Origin: Leyella stercorea DSM 18206
GTDB lineage: Bacteria > Bacteroidota > Bacteroidia > Bacteroidales > Bacteroidaceae
NCBI RefSeq assembly: GCF_000235885.1
Contig: NZ_JH379439.1
Location: 16,356-63,964 of the forward strand
Length of the DNA stretch: 47,609 bases
Direction of reading: 5' to 3'
Below the pieces are notes generated by a model that saw only the letters and a list, made by a program, of their open reading frames with translations, was not told the DNA's origin and did not search any database. Below are positions 7,982 through 16,017 of this stretch, one piece after another. Numbering within the stretch: position 1 is the first letter of the stretch; every line of letters begins with the position of its first letter. Both the position numbers and the translations under genes were made by a program.

Positions 7982-8956
7982 TTATTTGTTACAAACAGGT
8001 CTTATAGAATACAACATTTTAGGATAACATTGCCCGACATTTCTTTCGACAATTTCTGTTGCCCACATTAGCTGTATATGGTAAACATTGAATTTGCTTG
8101 AATTATAATTATGAGCAGGCATGTATGACCCTGTATAAAAATACACGAAATTTCCAGAGGGACCTATCGCTTTAATTAAATATGTACCTTCAGCCGGTAC
8201 TCCTTCCCATTCACATTTTTCTATTAACTCTTGAAACTCTTCTTCTGTTGGCATTCTCCAGGAACCTCCCCAGAATCTTTGGGCACAATCACCTTCAAAA
8301 TTGGTTTTAATCCCAATTCCACTATTTTGTGGAACGGTAACATTTCCTATATTGAAGGAGGCCCATTTTACAGATAATCCTAGATCTACGGCTTCTACAC
8401 CGTTATGCATATATACATTATCAGGATATTCTTTTAAATGAGAGATAGGCAAACTGCTTTTTTTACCGTTATTCTTATTTTTTCCATTAAAAAATAAAAA
8501 ACTATTATTTTCCTCTATATAATGTTCCCATTGTACATCTTCTAAATATTTTTTAGAAGAAAGGTCATAACAACCGTAAGCCGGTATTTTGTTGTTCCCA
8601 TATTTGGTATGGTATTCTTCAATGATAGCTTTATCATCTTCAATATTTTTAATATTGCCATCTATTGCTAGGCATAATTTGCCAGTTTTCCAATTATAGC
8701 AGACAGTTTTGTACAGTAAATCAAGGCCAAACATACTTACATCCAAAGCCACTCTACCATAGACATAGTCGCCCTTAAACAGTGGAACATCAAGAAATTG
8801 TGTGGTAAGACCATTAGAGATTGATATTTTTTCTTCATTTGGTCTAATCACTTCATATACTCGTGAACTTGGACCAACTGCAATTGATTCCACTTTTTGT
8901 GGATATGCTTGGACTGCAAACATAATGAAAAAAGTAAAAGTAAAAAATCTATTCAT
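7982..8956 (-). CDS. Secreted FISUMP-domain protein
   Basis: 324 residues with an N-terminal signal peptide (MNRFFTFTFFIMFAVQAYPQ). The C-terminal ~130 residues carry the signature of the Fibrobacter succinogenes major paralogous domain (FISUMP): VDLGLSVKWASFNIG, then GGSWRMPTEEEFQELIEKC, then a late Trp and SIRPVC. This domain occurs in exported surface proteins of Fibrobacteres and Bacteroidota, often as a C-type-lectin-like fold; ligands are unknown. The N-terminal ~190 residues are not recognised. It forms a likely operon with the WG-repeat gene downstream and the membrane protein gene upstream, all of A+T-rich foreign-looking composition. Confidence 0.8.
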   Translation of the reverse strand: MNRFFTFTFFIMFAVQAYPQKVESIAVGPSSRVYEVIRPNEEKISISNGLTTQFLDVPLFKGDYVYGRVALDVSMFGLDLLYKTVCYNWKTGKLCLAIDGNIKNIEDDKAIIEEYHTKYGNNKIPAYGCYDLSSKKYLEDVQWEHYIEENNSFLFFNGKNKNNGKKSSLPISHLKEYPDNVYMHNGVEAVDLGLSVKWASFNIGNVTVPQNSGIGIKTNFEGDCAQRFWGGSWRMPTEEEFQELIEKCEWEGVPAEGTYLIKAIGPSGNFVYFYTGSYMPAHNYNSSKFNVYHIQLMWATEIVERNVGQCYPKMLYSIRPVCNK

Positions 8957-9015
8957 AATGTGATATGTTTAATTTGTCTAAAATTTAGCTGATTATGTCG
9001 AATAGCTTTTGATTG

Positions 9016-9696
9016 TTAACTAATCGTATCCTTGTCTTTATTTATGCAGCTATCGTCTCTTTTACCGAAGAAATCAAAATATGCAACAAAAATTTCTCTT
9101 CTTAATGTTTCATTGCAATGATGAGCTTCTTTTGCTAATAGTGCAATACAGATTAAATCTAATATCATGATAATTGGAATACCAATATATGCAGCATACC
9201 TTCCAAAAGCATTAATGGAAAGCTGGCATAAATCTCCATTACATAAAATTATAATAGAAAAAAATATAATAGAAGGTATTAGTCCTTCATATATGGCTCG
9301 TAATACCCATATGCGCGAGACATAAAGAAAGCGATTTTTACAATCAGGATTCTTGCTTGTGTCCAATTTCATCCACATATAAGAATATGCAAAATCGGCT
9401 TTTTCTATATGATATGATGTTGAGTCTGAGTTTATTTTTTTGCCAAAGATTTTTGGAAAGCATGAAGAATATAATTCTTTTATATTTGTTTCTTTATCAC
9501 AATGTTCAAAGTTATAAAAGCACTTCGAAATATTCATTCCTATTGTACGGCAAATTAATCCAAGGACATAAGAAAACCAAATGCAGAACACTATGGATAA
9601 GAAAAGATGATTACCATGTATGAAGAAATATCTCATTATAGGAAATGCAAAAAAGCACAGTCCTAACATGACAGAACCTGAAACCAAAAACGACAA
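9016..9696 (-). CDS. Membrane protein of unknown family, start uncertain
   Basis: 226 residues from a TTG codon at 9696. Hydrophobic segments lie at about 3-22 and 29-50 and two more at about 135-185 (YEGLIPSIIFFSIIILC; YAAYIGIPIIMILDLICIAL), with a charged, Cys-containing stretch of about 80 residues between the pairs. The frame stays open upstream to about 9789, adding sequence of coding character (KQDFYNIIDIKNKFDVI) but no ATG or in-frame GTG. Translation may therefore start at a rare codon, or a frameshift may lie in the run of nine T at 9782-9790. A good -7 box on the minus strand sits at 9896-9903. It is A+T-rich cargo of the IS-bounded island. I do not recognise the family. Confidence 0.6.
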   Translation of the reverse strand: MSFLVSGSVMLGLCFFAFPIMRYFFIHGNHLFLSIVFCIWFSYVLGLICRTIGMNISKCFYNFEHCDKETNIKELYSSCFPKIFGKKINSDSTSYHIEKADFAYSYMWMKLDTSKNPDCKNRFLYVSRIWVLRAIYEGLIPSIIFFSIIILCNGDLCQLSINAFGRYAAYIGIPIIMILDLICIALLAKEAHHCNETLRREIFVAYFDFFGKRDDSCINKDKDTIS

Positions 9697-9895
9697 ATCG
9701 AATATGTTTAATGTCTCTGTGATGACATCAAACTTATTTTTAATATCTATTATGTTGTAGAAATCTTGCTTTGCTATACACTTTTTTTTTATTAATTAAA
9801 CCATCAACTTACAGCATAAGATAGACACCTATTATGATTCATCTTTTTTCTATATAGTCCATACAGATTTCAATAGTATTTTAATAGAACTATTG

Positions 9896-9903
9896 CAAAG
9901 ATA
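9896..9903 (-). promoter_or_regulatory. Putative -7 element upstream of the membrane-protein operon
   Basis: TATCTTTG on the minus strand fits TAnnTTTG exactly; no convincing -33 TTG lies 19-21 bases away. It would drive the three-gene A+T-rich operon (9016, 7982, 7196) with a long leader. Confidence 0.4.
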
Positions 9904-9980
9904 TTACTTTTTAATGAAATATAATGAGTATTCTATTGTTTTTTGTATTAATTTAACACTAGCATCAACGCGGTTGGTAA

Positions 9981-10122
9981 CTACTCAGCACCCCTAGGGC
10001 ATGAGTAGTTACCAACGTTCAGATAACTGACAAACGCACGGATGTTGTCACCGTACTTGATGCGGCAGTTGGGTGCGTCGCAGTTGTTCACGCAACCACA
10101 CTGGCAGACCTTCTCATAATAC
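9981..10122 (-). pseudogene. Cys-rich fragment, possibly from an IS66-type transposase
   Basis: On the minus strand a frame runs from the IS edge to a TAG at 9981-9983. The fragment, about 46 codons, contains EKVCQCGCVNNCDAPNC followed by RIKYGDNIRAFVSYLNVG. The 'C-x-C ... YG-x-N-I-x-A-x-V-x-Y-L-N' layout resembles the zinc-binding region and following helix of IS66-type transposases (recalled pattern, not searched). It has no start codon; the N-terminal part would lie where IS copy 2 now is, and is not seen on the other side of that IS. Its end overlaps a perfect 14-base inverted repeat (GTTGGTAACTACTC / GAGTAGTTACCAAC, 9973-10016). Confidence 0.45.
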
Positions 10123-10123
10123 T

Positions 10124-11037
10124 ACCCCAGTTCGGGATAAGAAATAGTTTCTAAAAAAGTTGGTAACCTCACAAACATTTCGTACCTTTATAGGTGATTT
10201 ACAACAAGTTACATATATATTTGATATGACTACCGACTACAAAGTTACAGAATTATTTTGTCGTATAACCGCTTCGTGGAGTTGGAAAGTCGAGTATTCT
10301 TCCAACTCATGTTCTTCCTTAATTTGGGTGCATTCGGAAGGTGTACCGGCACAACCTTTGTTGATTCTACGATGATTCCAATATGCCATAATCTCAGGCG
10401 ATACGTCAATAAGGTATTCAAGGGAATTGCCACTGACGGAAAAGGAACAATGGGTTGGTGCCATGGCTTTAAGCTCCACCTTGCGTGCAATGACAGAGGC
10501 GAGATAATAGCGTTTGTACTTACTGGTGCAAATGTCAGCGACAAGGACTCGAATGTGTTCAAGGTTCTTGCTAAACGTTTGTATGGCAAGCTGTTCGCAG
10601 ACAAAGGCTATATATCGCAAAAGTTGTTTGACTTCCTCTTTGAGTATGGAATACAGCTGGTGACAGGGTTGCGCGTAAACATGAAAAACGAACTGATACC
10701 ATTCTATGATAGAATGATGTTGCGCAAGAGATACATTATCGAAACCATTAACGAAATGCTGAAGAATACGGCACAGATTGTACACTCACACCATAGGTCT
10801 GTAAGCAACTTTATCATGAACCTTATTTCTGCCTTGGGAGCATATTGTTTCTTTGACAACAAGCCAAAGGCATTGCAAGGATACTGCATCGAAGATACAA
10901 AGCAGCTTTCTTTGTTCTAAAGAGAAAACTACCCATTTCAATTCTTTATATATAGCCCATGTCTGATGGCATGGGAGGATGGCTCACGTATCTGTTTTTC
11001 ACATACAACCTATCACTATTTTATCCCGAACTGGGGT
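10124..11037 (+). mobile_element. IS982-like insertion sequence, copy 2 (defective)
   Basis: The left end ACCCCAGTTCGGGATAA (10124-10140) and right end TTATCCCGAACTGGGGT (11021-11037) are perfect inverted repeats. It has the same orientation as copy 1 and is highly similar over the shared parts. The right flank AATATAT (11038-11044) equals the left flank of copy 1, so the pair together looks like one composite insertion (5880-11037). Confidence 0.88.
10226..10920 (+). pseudogene. IS982-family transposase, copy 2, internally deleted
   Basis: It starts MTTDYKVTELFC, then jumps directly to the RITASWS frame. Comparison with copy 1 shows a 220-base deletion (the bases corresponding to 6019-6238), with a short TGT at both edges, which shifts the frame. 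From 10258 on, the C-terminal 220 codons are intact and in one frame to 10920, including FVDSTMIPICHN, IATDGKGTMGWCHGFKL, GANVSDKD and the final KQLSLF. The lesions of the two copies do not overlap, so a complete ancestral transposase of about 290-310 residues can be read by combining them. Confidence 0.9.
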
Positions 11038-11101
11038 AATATATCAAAACTACATCATAATGAAGAAAGACTAACTGTAGAAAGTACGCAATAAGACACA
11101 C

Positions 11102-11133
11102 AAAAAAAGGAGGCCACAGACCTCCTTTTTTTT
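11102..11133 (-). terminator. Intrinsic terminator of the Omp28-like gene
   Basis: The sequence runs from an A tract through AGGAGG, a 7-base loop and CCTCCT to a T tract. Symmetric A/T runs allow it to work in both directions; on minus it lies about 40 bases after the stop codon at 11175. Confidence 0.8.
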
Positions 11134-11174
11134 ATAAAATTCTAAAACATTTACTTCATTATCACATAAAATGT

Positions 11175-13064
11175 TTACTTCACCATAATCTTCAACGTCT
11201 TACCGTTGCTGAGTTTCACGATATTCAAGCCCTTCTGCTTGCCGCTGATACGCTGACCTGCCGCGTTATAACGTGCAACTTCAACAACGTTGTAGGCTGA
11301 GCCTACGCTCTCGATAGAGGTAGAATTCTGAACAAGATTTTTTCCTGCTACATTCTCAATGCGGTTATCGAGACGGCTCTTGGTGCTGTGCTTGTTGAGG
11401 AAAGCCACAACCTTGAGGTCGTCCTTCTTCCATGCAGCGTCAACATCGAACTCGTAAGTTGCGCTGAACTTATTGCCTTCCCATGTAACCTTGTCGCCCC
11501 ATGCGCTATTGAAGTCACGTATCACATGCTGGTGATAGAAAGTGCCTTTAGCACCAGATTGATCCTTTGCCTCTACATTATCCTCCGTCAGGTAGAGTGT
11601 GAGCAGAGCACTTTCCTTGTCGTAAGCATCGTTCGATTCGCCTGTAACAACAATCACCGCCTTGCTTTCGCTTTCGTTATATGCGACAGACACGTCGAGC
11701 TTGGCATCAGCCATTGTTTTATTGAGATACTTGCTTGCATATTTGCTTATTTCGGTTGCATTGCCCGGTAGCACCACATTATCTTTCTGTCCCGTCGCAT
11801 AAGTAGATTTGAAATCGGGCTCGCGGTTGAACATCATGGCTGGTGCGAATGTACGTCCTCCATCGTTAAAAAGATAGAGCAACTTATTGTCACATGCTTT
11901 TGTGAGCCAGTCGGTATAGTAGCCTGCATGGTGGCATACAGCAAACACGCGAGTAGGATCTGCCTCCTCAAGATATGTGTGCAGGAATCCTGCCACTCGC
12001 GGACAGTTGCCGCACTGCTCTGTAGTAAACTCCTCAATGCACAGGTTGCGCTTATACATGTTGGCAGCAACGCTGAGCTTACCCTCAGCCAGGGTGGTTG
12101 TACCACCATTCTTATGACCATTCACCTTGGTCACTTCAACCTTCACATTCTTCAGACCTTCTGTGCTGCCACATGGTATGCTTACCTTGAATGTACCTAT
12201 TTTGTTATATCCAACCGATGGAGATATTGCGACATGTTGCTCGCTGCCTGCTACACCGTCAACACTAACAACATAGTCGAGACTGCTCACTGCCTCTACG
12301 GCGTTGTTTGTGAACTCCACGGATGTCTCAACATTGCTATTGATAGTACCCTTTACGGTTCCGAAATCGCTTGGCATCACATCATATTCAGCAAAATTGC
12401 CCTCAACAAGCACCTGAATACTTATGTTATAACCATCCATACTGAAGTTGTACCAACCTGTATCATTGCCCAATTTGCAATAGACCCAAAGAGGCTGGTC
12501 AGCCAAGCCGTCTTCTACAGCAGAGAACGGATACGACTTAGTATCGGTATTATCAGAAAGCTGAGTATAAGTGTAACCTGCATACAGTTCTTCGCCTGCC
12601 TTGATTGGATAAGGCTCGCTGAACTTCACCTCGTTCCAACCAATCACACATTTCTCTACATTTGCACTTCTGCATACATCACCCGGCTTGGATGACGCAC
12701 TCTTATAAAGACTAATCGAAGAGCTGCCTATCTCCTCGCAAAGTCCAAAACGCAGACCAACTATGTTCTTGCCTACATATGGCTTTAGAATAGCTTCAGA
12801 CAAACAGATTGCAACCTTGTTGTCTCCCGGAAAATTGTAGATGCCCATGCCCTTGTGTGCAGCAGCTAAAGCATCCGAACTGTAGTAGCCCACCCAACGC
12901 TGGTTGGCAGCTATTCTCTTTGCCGCTTTGTGTACAACCGCACTTTGCTTTGCGAAGTATGGACTTTGTTCTACTACACCAACTCTTTGGTGCTGCACAT
13001 CCACTTGTGCGCTGGCTGCAAATGACATAGCCAGGGCAGCGATTGAAAGTAAGAATTTCTTCAT
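11175..13064 (-). CDS. Omp28-related secreted protein with T9SS sorting domain
   Basis: 629 residues. A signal peptide (MKKFLLSIAALAMSFAASAQ) is followed by a beta-rich N-terminal region (about 60-330). A thioredoxin-like Omp28 domain then begins near residue 345: NLCIEEFTTEQCGNCPRVAG contains a CxxC pair, and AVCHHAGYYTDWL follows. The C-terminal ~75 residues (VVEVARYNAAGQRISGKQKG ... LKIMVK) are a type A sorting domain of the type IX secretion system (T9SS), so the product is likely carried across the outer membrane and surface-attached or released. The role of the Omp28 domain is unclear; it may be a redox or folding module. A near-perfect promoter lies just upstream and a terminator downstream, so it is monocistronic. 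Confidence 0.85.
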   Translation of the reverse strand: MKKFLLSIAALAMSFAASAQVDVQHQRVGVVEQSPYFAKQSAVVHKAAKRIAANQRWVGYYSSDALAAAHKGMGIYNFPGDNKVAICLSEAILKPYVGKNIVGLRFGLCEEIGSSSISLYKSASSKPGDVCRSANVEKCVIGWNEVKFSEPYPIKAGEELYAGYTYTQLSDNTDTKSYPFSAVEDGLADQPLWVYCKLGNDTGWYNFSMDGYNISIQVLVEGNFAEYDVMPSDFGTVKGTINSNVETSVEFTNNAVEAVSSLDYVVSVDGVAGSEQHVAISPSVGYNKIGTFKVSIPCGSTEGLKNVKVEVTKVNGHKNGGTTTLAEGKLSVAANMYKRNLCIEEFTTEQCGNCPRVAGFLHTYLEEADPTRVFAVCHHAGYYTDWLTKACDNKLLYLFNDGGRTFAPAMMFNREPDFKSTYATGQKDNVVLPGNATEISKYASKYLNKTMADAKLDVSVAYNESESKAVIVVTGESNDAYDKESALLTLYLTEDNVEAKDQSGAKGTFYHQHVIRDFNSAWGDKVTWEGNKFSATYEFDVDAAWKKDDLKVVAFLNKHSTKSRLDNRIENVAGKNLVQNSTSIESVGSAYNVVEVARYNAAGQRISGKQKGLNIVKLSNGKTLKIMVK

Positions 13065-13093
13065 AGATCTGTATTTTTAATTATTATTCGCAC

Positions 13094-13124
13094 CAAAGGT
13101 AATGCAAAACGAAGAGAATACAAA
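13094..13124 (-). promoter_or_regulatory. Promoter of the Omp28-like gene
   Basis: On the minus strand TTTG (13121-13124), 19 bases, then TACCTTTG (13094-13101). This is an exact Bacteroidota consensus promoter, 30 bases upstream of the start codon. Confidence 0.8.
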
Positions 13125-13187
13125 ACAAGAAACAGTTTTTTTTATTATTAAAACGCCATATTTTTAATCAATCTGTTACACAAACTA

Positions 13188-13859
13188 TTATTTTATCTCC
13201 ACCACTTCAAGCCTATCGCCATCCACACGGAAGCGCACGTCGCGGTTGGCGAACTCCATGCCGTACACCTTCGTGGGGTTGTCGTGATACTGCGGACGAG
13301 GGTCGAGTGCGAGCACTTTCTCGAGCGAGGCAAGCTCTTCGGCTGTAAACTCTTTAGCTAAATGGTCGGGAAAGACGACGTGCAGACGGCGCGTGGCAGT
13401 GGTATCGACAAAACCGCTGCGAGCATCGGGATGCGAGTCGGCATAAGTGACGTAAGGCTTTATGTCATAGATAGGTGTGCCGTTCATGAGATCGGCACCA
13501 AGAACATGGATGAGCGGTCCGTTGGCTGCATCGTAGTCGATGCGGTCGATGCGCACGGAAGAGAGTCCTAAGCGGTTGGGGCGGAAAGGCGAACGAGTAG
13601 CAAAGACCCCTATCTTAGTGTTGCCGCCAAGACGGGGCGGACGCACAACGGGGCTTGTCGCCTCATGCCGATTGGCAGAGAACTCCCATACAAGCCACAG
13701 ATAGTCGAAGTCCTCCATGCCGCGCAGCGCATCGGCGTTGCGGTACTTCGGTACGAACTCTATCGTTCCGCGCAGCGTGTCGGCAAGTCCGCTCTGCTTC
13801 GGTATGCCGAACTTAGTGGCAAAGGGCGAACGGAAAAAAGCTACCGGTTCTATTTCCAT
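13188..13859 (-). CDS. trmO: tRNA (N6-threonylcarbamoyladenosine(37)-N6)-methyltransferase TrmO
   Basis: 223 residues, the usual size for TsaA/TrmO proteins. They use S-adenosylmethionine to methylate t6A at position 37 of threonine tRNAs. The N-terminal beta-barrel domain shows the family core: PVAFFRSPFATKFGIPKQSG near residues 6-25, then EDFDYLWLVWEFS, and PFRPNRLGLSSVRIDRI, the SAM-site segment. The C-terminal part has DIKPYVTYADSHPDARSGFV and the short VYGMEFANRDVRFRV tail domain. No clear promoter is visible. The 92-base leader up to 13950 leads into a 24-base tandem repeat and a REP-like element, so it may be read through from the DUF5715 gene upstream. Confidence 0.92.
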   Translation of the reverse strand: MEIEPVAFFRSPFATKFGIPKQSGLADTLRGTIEFVPKYRNADALRGMEDFDYLWLVWEFSANRHEATSPVVRPPRLGGNTKIGVFATRSPFRPNRLGLSSVRIDRIDYDAANGPLIHVLGADLMNGTPIYDIKPYVTYADSHPDARSGFVDTTATRRLHVVFPDHLAKEFTAEELASLEKVLALDPRPQYHDNPTKVYGMEFANRDVRFRVDGDRLEVVEIK

Positions 13860-13904
13860 TGTTTCAAGTTTTTATAAAATAGCATGTGAGGAAAGGGCTA
13901 TGCA

Positions 13905-14053
13905 TCTTGTGGACTGCGATATCATTACACCTTGTGACTGCGATATCATTACATCTTGTGGCTGCGTGGGTATGGCAGGATGCCATACCCCCCTACACAA
14001 ATGTCACCATATCAACATCTCAACACCTCACCATATCAACACCTCACCATATC
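13905..14053. repeat. Mixed repeat block: 24-bp tandem, REP-like palindrome, period-8 array
   Basis: Three repeat types follow each other in 150 bases. About 13908-13963 holds a roughly 24-base unit (CTTGTGACTGCGATATCATT) in two and a half copies. A REP-like palindrome GGGTATGGCA/TGCCATACCC lies at 13968-13990. About 14004-14053 holds CAACACCT/CACCATAT-type octamers, whose right edge supplies the stop codon region of the DUF5715 gene at 14052. Confidence 0.8.
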
Positions 14054-14915
14054 AGTTCACCGTAATGTGGAAGCAGCCCTGTTTAACCTCGTACTTAACG
14101 AGACAGCGCTTCTGCTCGCGCATATCGCGGAGCACCTCAGAGAGCACCCACTTCAGCGTGTCGTTGCGCACCTGTCGGCGGCGCGGTCCGTCGGGATCCT
14201 CAACGGTGTGGTAGCGATTGTAGCAGATGTCGAACGTGGTGCCGTAGAGGTGGCACGAGTTCTCGGTGGCGTTAAAGTTGCGGCGACGCAATTTCTGCAC
14301 ATCAGCCTTACTGCGCAGCACCGATGTCACAATAACCTTGTGTAGCGGTATCTGCTTAGTCTGCAAACTGTCGAAGAAACTCTTGCCAATGTCCTGCAAC
14401 AATATCGCAGCACGTGGCACAAGATAAGGTATGCTGCTACGCATACGGTCGTCAATGTGATAGAACGGATTGCTGCCCACATACACTAACTCCGACTTAC
14501 GTCGCTCGGCATCAGCACGGTCGATGACTGCCTTCACACCATGACGAGTAGCAGCAGCAAGCTGTACATCATTCTGATCGGGAAAGGTATTGCCAAAATG
14601 AGGCACACTATATATGCGGTTCTTCACTGGAGTGCCGTCGGCAGCGAAGAAGCGCGAGGGACGACCCAACGGCTTGGGAGATAACGTCGGCACACTCGCC
14701 ACATCTTTCTTTGAGATTGCGGTTGTCGACGAAGCCAAGACTGCTTTTGCGCTATCAGCTACCGTCATGCTATCAGCAACGACAGAACTATCTGCTACTG
14801 CGACATTGCCTGCTGGCGAAGATGCCACTTCGGGGTAGGCGCAGCGCAACATGGCAAGCAAAACAACCGTCACGCCAAAACCCTGTAAGTATCTTTTAGA
14901 AGAAATATTCATCAT
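14052..14915 (-). CDS. DUF5715 family protein (exported, Bacteroidales)
   Basis: About 287 residues from the ATG pair at 14915/14912 (MMNISSKRYLQG). The longer frame to 14936 starts inside the promoter and is rejected. The N-terminus has one hydrophobic stretch (GFGVTVVLLAMLRCAYPE), a signal peptide or anchor, then a Ser/Ala/Val-rich low-complexity segment of about 50 residues. The conserved part starts near VPHFGNTFPDQNDVQL and includes KVIVTSVLRSKADVQKLRRR, ATENSCHLYGTTFDICYNRY and a C-terminal KWVLSEVLRDMREQKRCLVKYE. The His/Asp pattern (SxHLYGTTFDI) recalls DD-carboxypeptidase-like or M15-type peptidases, so a cell-wall role is possible but unproven. It is divergent from phoH. Confidence 0.75.
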   Translation of the reverse strand: MMNISSKRYLQGFGVTVVLLAMLRCAYPEVASSPAGNVAVADSSVVADSMTVADSAKAVLASSTTAISKKDVASVPTLSPKPLGRPSRFFAADGTPVKNRIYSVPHFGNTFPDQNDVQLAAATRHGVKAVIDRADAERRKSELVYVGSNPFYHIDDRMRSSIPYLVPRAAILLQDIGKSFFDSLQTKQIPLHKVIVTSVLRSKADVQKLRRRNFNATENSCHLYGTTFDICYNRYHTVEDPDGPRRRQVRNDTLKWVLSEVLRDMREQKRCLVKYEVKQGCFHITVN

Positions 14916-14923
14916 AATGACTG

Positions 14924-14954
14924 CAAATTTAGACAAAATCGAGGAAAATACAAA
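14924..14954 (-). promoter_or_regulatory. Promoter of the DUF5715 gene
   Basis: On minus, TTTG (14951-14954), 19 bases, TAAATTTG (14924-14931). Transcription would start only a few bases before the ATG at 14915/14912, so the message would be nearly leaderless. Confidence 0.65.
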
Positions 14955-14984
14955 ACATGTGCTCTTGTTTTTATTGTTGATTAT

Positions 14985-15015
14985 TTTGTATTATCTCCTA
15001 TTTTCATTAACTTTG
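14985..15015 (+). promoter_or_regulatory. Promoter of the phoH-purC unit
   Basis: TTTG (14985-14988), 19 bases, TAACTTTG (15008-15015): an exact consensus, 26 bases before the TTG start codon of phoH. It is back to back with the DUF5715 promoter, the two -33 elements being about 30 bases apart. Confidence 0.85.
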
Positions 15016-15040
15016 CATCCAAAATCGTACACTGAATATT

Positions 15041-16015
15041 TTGATAGAAAGACATATCATATTAGAGGATATCGACCCCGTAGTGTTCTACGGTGTTGGC
15101 AATGGGCATCTGCAGATAATAAAATCGCTCTATCCCAAGCTGCGCATAGTGGCACGCGACAACGTGATACGCGTACTCGGCGACGAGGAGGAGATGGCAG
15201 CCTTCGAAGAAAACGTGGAGAAAATACGCCGTCATGTACTGAAGTTCAACAACATCAACGATGAGGACATTCTCGACATCGTCAAGGGCAAGCAGACAAA
15301 AGCCGACAGCGTGAAGGGCGTTATCGTCTACAACATATCGGGCAAACCGATTAAGTGCAAAAGCGAGAACCAGCAACAGCTCGTGGATGCTTACGAGAAG
15401 AACGACATGATATTCGCTACAGGTCCTGCCGGAACTGGTAAGACCTACCTAAGCATAGCCCTCGCGGTACGCGCACTGAAGGAGAAAACTATACGCAAGA
15501 TTATACTCTCGCGTCCGGCTGTAGAAGCTGGCGAGAAGCTCGGCTTTCTGCCAGGCGACATGAAGGACAAAATCGACCCGTATCTGCAACCGCTATACGA
15601 CGCATTGGAAGACATGCTCCCTGCAGTGAAGCTGCAGGATATGATGGAGAAAAACATCATACAAATAGCTCCGCTCGCCTTCATGCGAGGCCGCACGCTT
15701 AGCGATGCCGTAGTGATTCTCGACGAGGCGCAGAACACTACACCGGCACAGATAAGAATGTTTCTCACCCGTATGGGATGGAACACAAAGATGATTATCA
15801 CTGGCGATATGACGCAGATAGACCTGCCACGCGGACAGAAGAGCGGACTCACCGAAGCACTCGACATACTGAAGGACGTGGAAGGCATCGGCTTCGTAAA
15901 ACTCGGACAGAAAGACATCGTAAGACATAAGCTTGTGACACGCATCGTGAATGCATACGACGCTCACGACAAAACTCAAAATGAGGCTCACGACAAAACT
16001 CAAAATTTAAAATAG
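15041..16015 (+). CDS. PhoH family ATPase (PhoH-like)
   Basis: 324 residues starting at TTG ([20 protein letters not shown]); no ATG is better placed and the promoter ends 26 bases before, so TTG is the likely start. The N-terminal ~110 residues are a KH-like region. The ATPase core has Walker [12 protein letters not shown] (around residue 128-138), the [18 protein letters not shown] segment typical of PhoH, and Walker [13 protein letters not shown]. PhoH-like proteins are thought to act in RNA metabolism, possibly with YbeY or as an RNA helicase; the exact role is not settled. The C-terminus has a recent-looking tandem duplication of AHDKTQN encoded by a 24-base direct repeat. purC starts 2 bases after the stop. 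Confidence 0.93.
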   Translation: MIERHIILEDIDPVVFYGVGNGHLQIIKSLYPKLRIVARDNVIRVLGDEEEMAAFEENVEKIRRHVLKFNNINDEDILDIVKGKQTKADSVKGVIVYNISGKPIKCKSENQQQLVDAYEKNDMIFATGPAGTGKTYLSIALAVRALKEKTIRKIILSRPAVEAGEKLGFLPGDMKDKIDPYLQPLYDALEDMLPAVKLQDMMEKNIIQIAPLAFMRGRTLSDAVVILDEAQNTTPAQIRMFLTRMGWNTKMIITGDMTQIDLPRGQKSGLTEALDILKDVEGIGFVKLGQKDIVRHKLVTRIVNAYDAHDKTQNEAHDKTQNLK

Positions 16016-16017
16016 TT

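Noticed and set aside
5880..11037. Prophage or defence island
   Set aside because: No phage structural, integrase, restriction or toxin-antitoxin genes; only IS remnants and exported or membrane proteins.
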